This document shows positions 1 through 6,429 of a stretch of 9,240 nucleotides of DNA, piece after piece. The position numbers and the translations under genes are program-made. The stretch is taken from contig JAADEQ010000053.1 in the NCBI GenBank assembly GCA_013153345.1, positions 1 through 9,240 on the forward strand, written 5' to 3'. The first letter of the stretch is position 1. The number at the start of each line of letters is the position of its first letter. The notes beneath the pieces are model-generated. The model saw only the letters and a list, made by a program, of their open reading frames with translations. It was not told the origin of the DNA and made no database searches. Origin of the DNA: Campylobacterota bacterium. GTDB taxonomy: Bacteria; Campylobacterota; Campylobacteria; Campylobacterales; Sulfurovaceae.

Positions 1-280
1 TAATCTATTTCAAAAAAATAGAATTAAATTTTTTTATATATTTTCATTATTTCCATTAAATCAAACTAATTTTTTTCCATAAAAATTTTTATGTAAAAAA
101 AGAGGCCAATATTACATTTTTCCACACTACTACCCTCTACAACCCCTTTTTTTAGGGCAAATAGAAAGCTACTCTTCAAAAATAAAAAAAGGTGTAAATA
201 GTAGCAATATTTTTTTCATATAAATAGTTTTTAAATAAAATTTATTATTTATCTCCTCTACTCTCTCATAAAAATTACAA

Positions 281-301
281 TATTTCCATATAATGGAAAT
301 A
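281..301. promoter_or_regulatory. Perfect 9-bp inverted repeat, candidate operator of the CAP gene
   Basis: TATTTCCAT (281-289) and ATGGAAATA (293-301) are perfect inverted copies separated by ATA. The right arm covers the place expected for a -35 element relative to the -10 box at 317-322, so a dimeric regulator bound here could block or aid RNA polymerase. Symmetry, size and position fit an operator. No regulator gene is visible in the window, so the partner is unknown. Confidence 0.4.
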
Positions 302-322
302 GCTTCGAAAATATGCTATAAT
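294..322 (+). promoter_or_regulatory. Promoter of the CAP lipoprotein gene (extended -10)
   Basis: TGCTATAAT at 314-322 is a perfect extended -10 (TGn plus TATAAT). Seventeen bases upstream, TGGAAA at 294-299 matches the -35 consensus at four of six places and lies inside the inverted repeat. Transcription would start near 329, giving a leader of about 35 bases that holds AAGGAAGG just before the ATG at 363. Confidence 0.65.
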
Positions 323-362
323 AAAACCTATATAGAATAGAAACTCTAACAAAGGAAGGTAA

Positions 363-1040
363 ATGAAGATAGGAACTCTAATTTTAGCCGCTTCTGTTGC
401 TACTTTTATGACAGGGTGTTATAGAAATAGCAACTCCTTATCCCCACAAAGAAGAATTAATACTTTACGATTTGAAGAGAGTAGACGCTACTCTAATGAT
501 GTATATATTGTAAAGTCCCAAGTAAAGAGTAATAAAAAGTTTAATATGAGAAAAAAACATATCAATCTCTCTAAATACTCAACCTATATTCAAAATAAGA
601 TTAATGAGATAAGAGCAAAAGGTCTATATTGTCACCCTGCAACTGACTCTATTAAACTAAATAAAAATCTAAATTTAGCTTCAGCATACCATGCTAAAGA
701 TATGGCTATTAATAACTACTTCTCTCACCAAGGCTCTGGAACAAAAACCGATATTGCAAAAGAGGCTCCGGGCAAAGGTAGCCAATTTTATGAAAGAATA
801 GTATTTTTTGGCTATCCATTAAAACCTAAAAGAAAAACTGGAGAGATAATTACTTATACCAAATTTAAAATTGTAGGAGAGAGCGATATATTAGCCCATT
901 TTGACCACGCTTTAGAGAATTTTATAAAATCTCCAAAGCATTGTGAGGTATTAATGGATTCTCGCTTTAAAGAGTTTGGAATTGGGGCATACCAAACCCG
1001 AGATAAGATATATTGGGTTATGGATTTTGCCCAAAGCTAA
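363..1040 (+). CDS. CAP-domain (SCP/YkwD-like) lipoprotein
   Basis: This is a secreted, probably membrane-anchored protein of 225 residues with a C-terminal CAP domain. The N-terminus is a lipoprotein signal: a charged MK start, a hydrophobic stretch, then MTGC with the lipidated Cys at residue 19. Residues 20-70 are a polar linker. The CAP domain runs from about 75 to 223 and shows the family signatures HAKDM (110-114), FSHQGSG (120-126), SPKHCEVLM (190-198), FGIGAY (205-210) and YWVMDFA (217-223). Cys90 and Cys194 sit where many bacterial CAP proteins form a disulfide. The start is the ATG behind AAGGAAGG. The gene has its own promoter with a palindrome over the -35 region, and its TAA overlaps the stop of the opposing MTH1187-like gene. 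Bacterial CAP proteins are poorly understood and the substrate or ligand here is unknown. Family assignment is firm, function is not. Confidence 0.85.
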   Translation: MKIGTLILAASVATFMTGCYRNSNSLSPQRRINTLRFEESRRYSNDVYIVKSQVKSNKKFNMRKKHINLSKYSTYIQNKINEIRAKGLYCHPATDSIKLNKNLNLASAYHAKDMAINNYFSHQGSGTKTDIAKEAPGKGSQFYERIVFFGYPLKPKRKTGEIITYTKFKIVGESDILAHFDHALENFIKSPKHCEVLMDSRFKEFGIGAYQTRDKIYWVMDFAQS

Positions 1041-1051
1041 CTCTTTAGCTT
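1034..1051. terminator. Small hairpin at convergent gene ends
   Basis: AAGCTAA (1034-1040) and TTAGCTT (1045-1051) form a perfect 7-bp stem with a CTCT loop. The left arm contains the stop codons of both the plus-strand CAP gene and the minus-strand MTH1187-like gene. Neither side has a good T run, so it could slow or end transcription in both directions but is not a textbook intrinsic terminator. Confidence 0.35.
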
Positions 1052-1339
1052 ACTCTCTACTGATTTTATCTTTTGAGTTAGGCGATTTTTATACCCTTTT
1101 CTATAATCAATTTTAATTGTACTATAGATTCTATTGCAATCAATCTCTAAAATCTCATAGGCTCTTTTTACAATCTCAAGCCCCTCTTCTACGCTTTTAG
1201 TCTCAATAATTGTACCCATTGGGGTAAATTGATAATCTACCCCGCTATTTTTAATCATCTCAATAACTTTTGCTACATATTTGCTCTTACTCTCCCCTTT
1301 ATCGGTTGGAAAGATTGCAAACTCAATTAATGCGCTCAC
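1037..1339 (-). CDS. MTH1187 family thiamine-binding protein (DUF77)
   Basis: This small protein of 100 residues has the length and pattern of the MTH1187/YqgV family (Thiamine_BP, formerly DUF77). Members have a ferredoxin-like fold, form oligomers and have been linked to thiamine binding. The N-terminal strand (ALIEFAIFP, 3-11) leads into a helix. The conserved block [11 protein letters not shown] (36-46) and the strand [10 protein letters not shown] (73-82) follow, and the tail is lysine rich. The start is GTG at 1339, and GTGA overlaps the TGA of acs by four bases, so translation is probably coupled. AAAGGA lies about nine bases upstream, inside acs. It is the distal gene of the acs operon. 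The family's biochemical role is unsettled; a link with acetate or thiamine-pyrophosphate metabolism is inference from position only. Confidence 0.85.
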   Translation of the reverse strand: MSALIEFAIFPTDKGESKSKYVAKVIEMIKNSGVDYQFTPMGTIIETKSVEEGLEIVKRAYEILEIDCNRIYSTIKIDYRKGYKNRLTQKIKSVESKLKS

Positions 1340-3285
1340 TTTTTAGCATCCTTTACACACTTTTTAATCTCTTCAACAACTCCAGGGTCTTCAAGAGTTG
1401 ATACATCTTGTTTTATCTCCTCTCCTCTTGCAATGCTTCTTAAGATTCTTCTCATAACTTTTCCACTTCTTGTTTTTGGAAGACCCGGCACTGCTACAAT
1501 ATCATCAGCCTTTGCTATATTTCCAATTTCAGAGGCTAAAATCTCATTTACATGCTCTTTAACATTTTCTAGCTCCACTTCATCTTTTAATACAACATAA
1601 ATAAAAATAGACTCTCCCTTAATTGGATGTGGCACCCCAATTGCAGCAACTTCAGCAATATGGCTATCTTCTTTAACTGCTGCTTCAATCTCTGCAGTTC
1701 CAAGGCGATGTCCACTTACATTTATAACATCATCAACCCTTCCTGTAATCCAAATATATCCATCCTCATCATACATCGCCCCATCACCGCTAAAATATAC
1801 CGGCTTTCCATCTTTTTTTGCAGTTGAGAAGTAGCTTTTTATAAATCTCTCATCATCTCCCCAAATTGTTCTAATCATACTTGGCCAAGGTTTTGTAATA
1901 CATAAAAGCCCAGTCTCACCAACTTTTGGCTTGTTGCCATTTTCATCAATAATTTCTGCCATAATTCCAGGAAGCGGGAATGTAGCAGAGCCTGGTTTTA
2001 TTGGAGTAGCTCCAGGTAGTGGACTAATCATATGGCCTCCTGTTTCAGTTTGCCACCAAGTATCAACAATAGCGCACTCCCCTCTTCCAACAACCTCATA
2101 ATACCACTTCCAAGCAATCGGGTCAATTGGCTCTCCAACAGTTCCAAGAATCTTTAGCGAGCTTAAATCATATTTCTTTGGCTCATCCTCACCCATCTTA
2201 TGAAGCACTCTAATAGCAGTTGGAGCAGTATAAAATTGTGTAATCTTATGAGCTTCAACCATCTTCCAAGCTCTTCCTGCATCTGGATATGTTGGCACTC
2301 CTTCAAACATAACTGTTGTTGCTCCTGCAGCAAGTGGTCCATATACAATATAGGTATGGCCTGTAATCCATCCAATATCTGCAGTACACCAATATACATC
2401 TTCTTCTTTTATATCAAATACCCACTCCATTGTCATTTGAGCCCATAAAATATAGCCTGCTTGAGAGTGTTGAACCCCTTTTGGCTTTCCTGTTGAGCCG
2501 CTTGTATATAATAAAAATAGCGGGTCTTCACTATCCATTACCTCAAACTCACACTCAGTGCTTTTATCTTTTATTAAATCATTATAGATATAATCTCTTC
2601 CCTCAACCAAATTTATCTCTTCATTATTTCTTTTTACCACTAAAACCTTTTCTACACTATCACCCCCTTGCTCTAGCGCCTCATCTACAACTGGCTTTAG
2701 CATATATGGCTTTCCTTTTCTATATGCCCCATCTGCAGTTATTACCAGTTTTGCTTTTGCATCTTCAATTCTATCTTTTAGCGCTTCAGCAGAAAAGCCC
2801 CCAAATACAACACTATGGATTGCTCCAATTCTAGCACACGCAAGCATTGCAAAAGCAGCCTCTGGAATCATTGGCATATATAAAACAACTCTATCTCCTT
2901 TTTTAATGCCAAAATCCTCTTTAAGTAAATTTGCAAATCTATTTACCTCCTGGCTTAGCTCTTTATATGTAATTTTTCTAATATCTCCCCTATCTCCTTC
3001 AAATAAAATTGCAACCTTATCTCCCCTTTTTTCAAGATGTCTATCAACACATTGATTACAAACATTTAGCTTCCCATCAATAAACCACTTATAAAAAGGG
3101 GCATTACTCTCATCTAAAACCTTGCTATAGGGAGCCAACCACTCAATTTTTTCATCTGCATACTTTTTCCAAAACCCCTCATAATCTTTTTTTGCGCTAT
3201 TTTGCAGCTGCCAATACTCATCCATACTCTTAATTCTTGCCTCTTTGCTAAGCTTTGGATTTGGATAGTAAACTTCATTTGTCAT
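1336..3285 (-). CDS. acs: Acetyl-CoA synthetase (AMP-forming)
   Basis: This cytoplasmic enzyme converts acetate, ATP and CoA to acetyl-CoA, AMP and pyrophosphate through acetyl-AMP. At 649 residues it has the normal length (about 650). The N-terminal ACAS domain is at about 20-75. The ATP-binding loop [11 protein letters not shown] is at 260-270. WWQTETGG at 410-417 includes the Trp that closes the acetate pocket. [12 protein letters not shown] (499-510) holds the ATP-binding Asp501, [13 protein letters not shown] (515-527) is the hinge with its Asp and Arg, and [11 protein letters not shown] (603-613) carries catalytic Lys609, the residue that Pat-type enzymes acetylate in relatives. All key residues are present, so it should be active. 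The ATG sits four bases behind AGGAGAG. It is the first gene of an operon with the MTH1187-like gene, with its own promoter flanked by a 10-bp inverted repeat. Confidence 0.97.
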   Translation of the reverse strand: MTNEVYYPNPKLSKEARIKSMDEYWQLQNSAKKDYEGFWKKYADEKIEWLAPYSKVLDESNAPFYKWFIDGKLNVCNQCVDRHLEKRGDKVAILFEGDRGDIRKITYKELSQEVNRFANLLKEDFGIKKGDRVVLYMPMIPEAAFAMLACARIGAIHSVVFGGFSAEALKDRIEDAKAKLVITADGAYRKGKPYMLKPVVDEALEQGGDSVEKVLVVKRNNEEINLVEGRDYIYNDLIKDKSTECEFEVMDSEDPLFLLYTSGSTGKPKGVQHSQAGYILWAQMTMEWVFDIKEEDVYWCTADIGWITGHTYIVYGPLAAGATTVMFEGVPTYPDAGRAWKMVEAHKITQFYTAPTAIRVLHKMGEDEPKKYDLSSLKILGTVGEPIDPIAWKWYYEVVGRGECAIVDTWWQTETGGHMISPLPGATPIKPGSATFPLPGIMAEIIDENGNKPKVGETGLLCITKPWPSMIRTIWGDDERFIKSYFSTAKKDGKPVYFSGDGAMYDEDGYIWITGRVDDVINVSGHRLGTAEIEAAVKEDSHIAEVAAIGVPHPIKGESIFIYVVLKDEVELENVKEHVNEILASEIGNIAKADDIVAVPGLPKTRSGKVMRRILRSIARGEEIKQDVSTLEDPGVVEEIKKCVKDAKK

Positions 3286-3289
3286 AATA

Positions 3290-3355
3290 CTCTCCTATTA
3301 TTTTTTTTTATTATACTATAACCTAAAAAGAGATAGAGGAGTCTAAATAGGAGAG
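3290..3355 (-). promoter_or_regulatory. acs promoter flanked by a 10-bp inverted repeat
   Basis: On the minus strand TATAAT (3315-3310) stands 24 bases before the acs ATG; no good -35 is visible, as is usual for this phylum. The promoter lies between perfect inverted copies of a 10-base word: plus-strand CTCTCCTATT at 3290-3299 and AATAGGAGAG at 3346-3355, with 46 bases between them. The arm near the gene includes the Shine-Dalgarno sequence. The far arm is upstream of the predicted transcript start (near 3303), so the pair cannot form a hairpin in the mRNA from this promoter and would have to act as DNA. The -10 is likely; the regulatory meaning of the repeat is a guess. Confidence 0.5.
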
Positions 3356-3390
3356 AATTTATCTTAGTTAATAAAAAGTGTATTTTTTGG

Positions 3391-3420
3391 TAACAAAAAG
3401 GCCCACTATTTTGAGCCTTT
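3391..3420 (-). terminator. Intrinsic terminator of the nfeD-qmcA operon
   Basis: On the minus strand AAAGGCTC (3420-3413) pairs with GGGCCTTT (3404-3397) in an 8-bp stem with one G-U pair, an 8-base loop, and a following TTTTTGTT-type tract. The qmcA stop codon TAG (3408-3406) lies in the loop. The stem is GC rich against this background, so it should work as a Rho-independent terminator separating qmcA from acs. Confidence 0.8.
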
Positions 3421-4269
3421 AAAGACACTACCTAACATCCCCTTAATTGTACTTTGAATATCAGCTGGATATACAACAAACTTAGAGTTTTGACTTTGGG
3501 CCATATTATCTAAACTCTTTATATATTTCTCTCCAAGTAGAAACATTGCAGGCAGCTCTTTATCTGCAATCCCTTGGGAGATTAACATCATCGATTTAGC
3601 TGAAGATTCAGCAAGTGCCACTTGAGCCTTTGCATCAAGCTCAGCAGCCTTTAATCTACCCTCAGCCTCTAAAATCATAGCCTTTTTTTCCGCCTCAGCC
3701 TTTGTCTCAATTGCTCTTTTTTCTCTCTCAGCTGCAGCTTGCTGCTCCATTGCTTTTTGCATCGACTCACTTGGCTGAATATCTTGAATCTCAACAGACC
3801 TAACTGTTACCCCCCAAGCAGTAGTATTGGTTGCAATCTTTTCTTGAAGTCTTGCAATAATCTTATCTCTATTACCCAAAGCCTCATCAAGCAACATCTC
3901 ACCAATAATTGCTCTAATAGCAGTTAAGATAAGCTGCTCAACTGCAACTTTATAATCCTCAACCCCATATACCGCTTTTACAGGGTCAGTAATTTTAACA
4001 AATGCAATAGTATCAACAATAATTACTGCATTATCTTTTGTAATCATCTGTTGTGGGTCAATATCGATAATAATATCTTTAGTTGAGAGTTTTGCTCTAA
4101 CATACTCCAAAAAAGGGATAATAAAGTTAAGTCCTGGTTTTAGAGTTCTAGCATACTTTCCAAGTCTTTCAACTACCCACTCCTCTCCTTGAGGAACAGT
4201 TACAACTCCAAAATATAATACTCCAATAATTAAAACGGTTAATAACAAAACAAGAATTAATATCTCCAC
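3406..4269 (-). CDS. qmcA: SPFH/Band 7 (stomatin, paraslipin-like) membrane protein
   Basis: This 287-residue protein is of the QmcA/paraslipin branch of the SPFH superfamily: membrane-anchored, oligomerising, and involved in membrane microdomains and protein quality control. Residues 1-23 form one membrane segment. The Band 7 domain (about 24-180) shows VPQGEEWVVERLGKY (25-39), PGLNFIIPF (45-53), QMITKDNA (74-81) and AWGVTVRSVEIQDI (151-164). An Ala/Glu/Lys-rich helical region follows at 170-225. The C-terminal part ends with FVVYPADI (264-271), a typical family block. The start is GTG at 4269, seven bases after AAGGAG. The nfeD stop is only two bases upstream, so the two are cotranscribed and probably translationally coupled. 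Stomatin-like genes next to nfeD are a recurrent pair in bacteria and archaea. The symbol reflects the family rather than proven orthology. Confidence 0.92.
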   Translation of the reverse strand: MEILILVLLLTVLIIGVLYFGVVTVPQGEEWVVERLGKYARTLKPGLNFIIPFLEYVRAKLSTKDIIIDIDPQQMITKDNAVIIVDTIAFVKITDPVKAVYGVEDYKVAVEQLILTAIRAIIGEMLLDEALGNRDKIIARLQEKIATNTTAWGVTVRSVEIQDIQPSESMQKAMEQQAAAEREKRAIETKAEAEKKAMILEAEGRLKAAELDAKAQVALAESSAKSMMLISQGIADKELPAMFLLGEKYIKSLDNMAQSQNSKFVVYPADIQSTIKGMLGSVFKGSK

Positions 4270-4271
4270 GG

Positions 4272-4742
4272 CTACTCTCCTTCATAAGGTTCAACTTCAG
4301 CAATCTGCCCTATAATTTTAACCAGTTTTACCTTTTTTCCTCTTTCAATAGGCTCCTTTGCCGTAGCTAACCAGATTTTTGAGCCAACTACTGGTCTTTT
4401 AAACTCAACCTTCCCCTCTTCTAGCTCTGTAATAGGCTCTATTACAACTCCAATCTCTCCAATCCCCTCATCAGATTGTCCAATAGTTGTTCCTTTTACT
4501 TTAGAATGAATAAAGTTTTTCCATAAAAATATATATACCACCGTTAAAAGAGCCATAAAAAGCAGCTCTTGAGTGATTGTTAAATTAAAAAATCTATCTG
4601 TAATTCCAACCGTAATTGCAGAGGCACCAATTCCAAGCAATAAAAAGTCTCCAGTTAAGACCTCTAGCCCCGCAATTATCAAGCCAAGCGCCACCCATAC
4701 CCACCAAACAAAAATTAAATTTAATAAATCTAGGATGTTTAT
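4272..4742 (-). CDS. NfeD family membrane protein, probable ATA start
   Basis: This short NfeD protein is the usual partner of stomatin-like SPFH proteins. It has N-terminal membrane helices (TGDFLLLGIGASAI and ELLFMALLTVVYIFLW) and a C-terminal OB-fold domain with the typical spacing of GEIGVVIEPI, a Val/Phe strand, IWLA, IERGKKVKLV and VEPYEGE. The first conventional start is GTG at 4694 (140 residues), but that lacks a proper Shine-Dalgarno and begins inside the first membrane helix. In frame 16 codons earlier is ATA at 4742-4740, five bases after a perfect AGGAGG (4753-4748). From there the protein has 156 residues and begins (M)NILDLLNLIFVWWVW, giving the complete hydrophobic N-terminus seen in relatives. 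I therefore place the start at 4742. A leader from the TGATATAAT promoter would be about 20 bases, as for acs. Family assignment is firm; the ATA start is inferred. Confidence 0.85.
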   Translation of the reverse strand: MNILDLLNLIFVWWVWVALGLIIAGLEVLTGDFLLLGIGASAITVGITDRFFNLTITQELLFMALLTVVYIFLWKNFIHSKVKGTTIGQSDEGIGEIGVVIEPITELEEGKVEFKRPVVGSKIWLATAKEPIERGKKVKLVKIIGQIAEVEPYEGE

Positions 4743-4777
4743 GGCTTCCTCCTTTTGGCTTTTGAAAGATTATATCA
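4743..4777 (-). promoter_or_regulatory. nfeD promoter and strong ribosome binding site
   Basis: On the minus strand TGATATAAT (4777-4769) is a perfect extended -10 placed just after the stop of the upstream membrane protein gene. Transcription should start near 4762. AAAAGGAGG (4756-4748) is the strongest Shine-Dalgarno in the window and ends five bases before ATA 4742-4740. No conventional start codon lies at a workable distance from it in the nfeD frame, so it is the main argument for an ATA start. Confidence 0.65.
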
Positions 4778-4781
4778 TAAT

Positions 4782-5609
4782 TTACATACTAAAATATATA
4801 GGCTTTTGAGATAAAATATAAAAAGTAGCAAAAATTGAGAGAAAAAGTAAAAAAATGTATAGATATTTATTAAATTTATGACGATAAAAAGGAACAAAAA
4901 TTATAGAAGTTAAAAAGAGAGCCAAGAAGATATTCCTTAAGTGCATTCCACTAAAATAATCTAATAAAACTACTATCAATGCAGTTAAAGCTCCAAAAGC
5001 AATCTGAAGCCATCTATTTGAAGGGGTAGTAACTGGGTCTGTTAACATAAAAAAAAGATAGACAACAAATGAGATAGAATAAAATTTAGTCAAAAAGTAA
5101 TCTAGATTAAAATGGGGGTCACTATTTCCAATAATTAAATATTCTAAAAAAATATAGGAAAAGATAAAGCTAAGAGTAATTAAGATTCTATCCACTCTAA
5201 CCAAAATTAAAATTCCAATTGCTACTACTAAGCTAAGAATATAACCTTCATCTCCTAGCTGCCCAACTAAAGGAAGCGCCTTTGGATAAAAAAATAGCAA
5301 TGCAAAAATTACTGCAAAATTAGATGGATTAAAGATATGTCTATTCTCAAGCTTAAGAAATTTCTTTTGCAAAATAGCAACTAAAATCAATATATAAGGA
5401 ATATACCATCTACTCCACCCAATCATTAAAACAATTCCAAAAGCAGTAATTATGGCAGAGAAGGGAAAATATAACCTCTTTTCAAACCTATAACTAATAA
5501 AACTCTCAACCAATATTGCAAAGAGCGCTAAGGAAAATATATTAAGCCAGCTAGTTTGTAAAGTACTATTTAACGAAGCTAATAACAAGAGTAATAAAAG
5601 ATTTATCAA
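4782..5609 (-). CDS. RnfD/NqrB-related (UnbU-like) polytopic membrane protein
   Basis: This is a very hydrophobic protein of 275 residues with about ten membrane segments. The block NRHIFNPSNFA (89-99) and the later MLTDPVTTPSNR (188-199) are the hallmarks of the NQR2/RnfD family and most resemble the stand-alone UnbU-like branch rather than true RnfD of an Rnf complex. I see no SGAT-type motif for covalent flavin attachment, and no other rnf or nqr genes are nearby, so a role in a complete Rnf or Nqr pump is unlikely. The role is unknown; membrane redox work is only an inference. The stated start is TTG at 5609, which has no Shine-Dalgarno. The frame is open 15 codons further to ATA at 5654, seven bases after AGGA, and that extension adds IQLQQLINLL, resembling the N-terminus of relatives. 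The 290-residue version may be the real one. The tRNA-Glu gene lies just upstream on the same strand. Confidence 0.7.
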   Translation of the reverse strand: MINLLLLLLLASLNSTLQTSWLNIFSLALFAILVESFISYRFEKRLYFPFSAIITAFGIVLMIGWSRWYIPYILILVAILQKKFLKLENRHIFNPSNFAVIFALLFFYPKALPLVGQLGDEGYILSLVVAIGILILVRVDRILITLSFIFSYIFLEYLIIGNSDPHFNLDYFLTKFYSISFVVYLFFMLTDPVTTPSNRWLQIAFGALTALIVVLLDYFSGMHLRNIFLALFLTSIIFVPFYRHKFNKYLYIFLLFLSIFATFYILSQKPIYFSM

Positions 5610-5674
5610 CTGCTGAAGCTGAATATTTTTTATTAAACTTTTAAGATTCTCTATGGGTAAATCCTAATTTGTAG

Positions 5675-5750
5675 TGGTGACCCCTAGGGGACTCGAACCC
5701 CTGTGACAAGGATGAAAACCTTGCATCCTGGACCGCTAGATGAAGGGGCC
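5675..5750 (-). tRNA. tRNA-Glu (anticodon UUC)
   Basis: The 76-base minus-strand sequence folds as a complete cloverleaf. The acceptor arms GGCCCCT and AGGGGTC pair with one G-U, the anticodon stem CAAGG/CCTTG encloses the loop TTTTCAT with anticodon TTC (5716-5714), and the T arm is CAGGGGTTCGAGTCCCCT-like. The discriminator is A and CCA is encoded in the gene (5677-5675). Strong likeness to E. coli tRNA-Glu in the acceptor and T arms supports the identity. It may be cotranscribed with the membrane protein gene, whose frame opens about 10 bases downstream. Confidence 0.97.
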
Positions 5751-5763
5751 ATCTAGTTAGAAG

Positions 5764-5793
5764 ACTTCGTTTTGAAGTGGTGAAATTATAGCA
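5764..5793 (-). promoter_or_regulatory. tRNA-Glu promoter
   Basis: On the minus strand TGCTATAAT (5793-5785) is a perfect extended -10, identical to that of the CAP gene. Transcription would start near 5778, leaving a leader of about 28 bases before the tRNA. The leader can form a small hairpin (ACTTC/GAAGT arms at 5778-5774 and 5768-5764, 5-base loop). No clear -35 is seen. Confidence 0.65.
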
Positions 5794-5840
5794 ACTTAAC
5801 CTTAAACGAAAATTAAATTAGCTCTTTTTTGCAATTTCTT

Positions 5841-5869
5841 TTGATTTTTTTTCTAACTTTGGTTAAAAT
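5841..5869 (+). promoter_or_regulatory. Promoter of the lipoprotein gene at 5918
   Basis: TTGATT (5841-5846) and TAAAAT (5864-5869) are separated by 17 bases, with a T-rich tract between them as is common in Campylobacterota promoters. Transcription would start near 5876. The leader holds a 6-bp inverted repeat (TAACTT 5879-5884, AAGTTA 5892-5897) and then AAGGAAG before the ATG. Confidence 0.5.
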
Positions 5870-5917
5870 AAAAGAGGCTAACTTATAGCAAAAGTTAAAA
5901 ATAAAAAAGGAAGTGAG

Positions 5918-6388
5918 ATGGTTAGAAAGATAATTTTATTAACAACAACATTTATTATTAGTGGCTGTATTGGAGCAATGCCAACTTATAAAAGCTCAAA
6001 CTCTGCTCTAATTACCTTTAAGACCCCAACTATAAAATATTCAGATATGGGATTTATAGATAAAGCAGATAGCGAAACAAAAGTAGAGATATATAGCAAT
6101 GGACAAAGTGTAATGAGATTAAGAATTACTCCAACTCAAGTCTGTATGAGTAAACTAGCTTGCATGAGTGCTCAAGAGTTTAATAAGAAGGTTCTTCAAG
6201 CAAACTACCCAAAAGATACACTTGAGAAGATATTTAAAGGTGAAGAGATTTTTGGAGGAAAAAATAAGATAGAGACTCAAGATGGATTTGTTCAACAAAT
6301 TGATTCAATTAGATATGAAGTTAGCCAAGATGAGATTCTATTTACCGATAGCTCAACTGGCACAACAATTAGAATCAAAAAGATATAA
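5918..6388 (+). CDS. Hypothetical lipoprotein
   Basis: This 156-residue protein of unknown function probably sits as a lipoprotein in the cell envelope. The N-terminus is MVRK, a hydrophobic stretch, then ISGC with the lipidated Cys at residue 17. The mature part is mixed alpha/beta. It includes a beta-rich stretch VEIYSNGQSVMRLRITP (56-72), then VCMSKLACM (75-83) where two cysteines six apart could form a disulfide in the periplasm, and a C-terminal set of strands (IRYEVSQDEILFTD, TTIRIKK). I recognise no catalytic motif. The ATG lies behind AAGGAAG, five bases away. The gene is 41 bases upstream of nfo, but nfo has its own -10 box, so cotranscription is possible and not required. It resembles the many small lipoproteins conserved within Campylobacterota, but I cannot name a characterised relative. 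Confidence 0.8.
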   Translation: MVRKIILLTTTFIISGCIGAMPTYKSSNSALITFKTPTIKYSDMGFIDKADSETKVEIYSNGQSVMRLRITPTQVCMSKLACMSAQEFNKKVLQANYPKDTLEKIFKGEEIFGGKNKIETQDGFVQQIDSIRYEVSQDEILFTDSSTGTTIRIKKI

Positions 6389-6397
6389 CATTTAAAG

Positions 6398-6423
6398 TGA
6401 TATAATTTTTCCAAAAATTTGGA
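6398..6423 (+). promoter_or_regulatory. nfo promoter and palindromic leader
   Basis: TGATATAAT (6398-6406) is a perfect extended -10, the same nine bases as the nfeD promoter. A start near 6413 leaves a leader of about 17 bases. The palindrome TCCAAAAATTTGGA (6410-6423) overlaps the TTGGAG ribosome binding site and may be partly transcribed, so it could act as an operator or a weak hairpin. No -35 is apparent. Confidence 0.55.
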
Positions 6424-6429
6424 GCTTAA

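Larger units (their letters stand above)
1..362. other. AT-rich intergenic region without a convincing gene
   Basis: This stretch is extremely A/T rich, with many homopolymer runs, and I find no open frame with a ribosome binding site and protein-like composition on either strand. A weak hairpin (CTATTT/AAATAG, 5-21) followed by a T-rich run could be the terminator of a gene to the left, but its stem is only 6 A/T-rich pairs. A 6-bp inverted repeat (GCTACT 168-173, AGTAGC 199-204) precedes a T run but has a long spacer. The motif TTTCCAT occurs at about 50-56, 74-80 and 283-289, and its complement ATGGAAA at 293-299. Only the last pair, described separately, forms a tight palindrome. The right end carries the promoter of the CAP lipoprotein gene. 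Confidence 0.6.

Noticed and set aside
168..216. Inverted repeat GCTACT/AGTAGC followed by a T run as a terminator
   Set aside because: The stem is only six pairs with a 25-base spacer, too weak to call.
169..219. Minus-strand 16-codon frame resembling a signal peptide start (MKKILLLFTPFFIF)
   Set aside because: It ends at once in TAG, has no ribosome binding site, and A/T-rich sequence readily yields Lys/Leu/Ile/Phe codons. A shifted frame stays open after it but has no protein-like features.
2430..2834. Plus-strand open frame of 134 codons inside acs
   Set aside because: It is antisense to the strongly conserved acs gene, has no ribosome binding site, and its Leu/His/Pro-rich translation reflects codons read from the opposite strand.
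4757..4809. Direct repeat GGCTTTTGA at 4757-4765 and 4801-4809
   Set aside because: Nine bases, two copies, one within coding sequence; most likely chance in A/T-rich DNA.
5655..5760. Integration site at the tRNA-Glu gene
   Set aside because: No integrase, no repeated tRNA 3' end and no change of composition are visible nearby.
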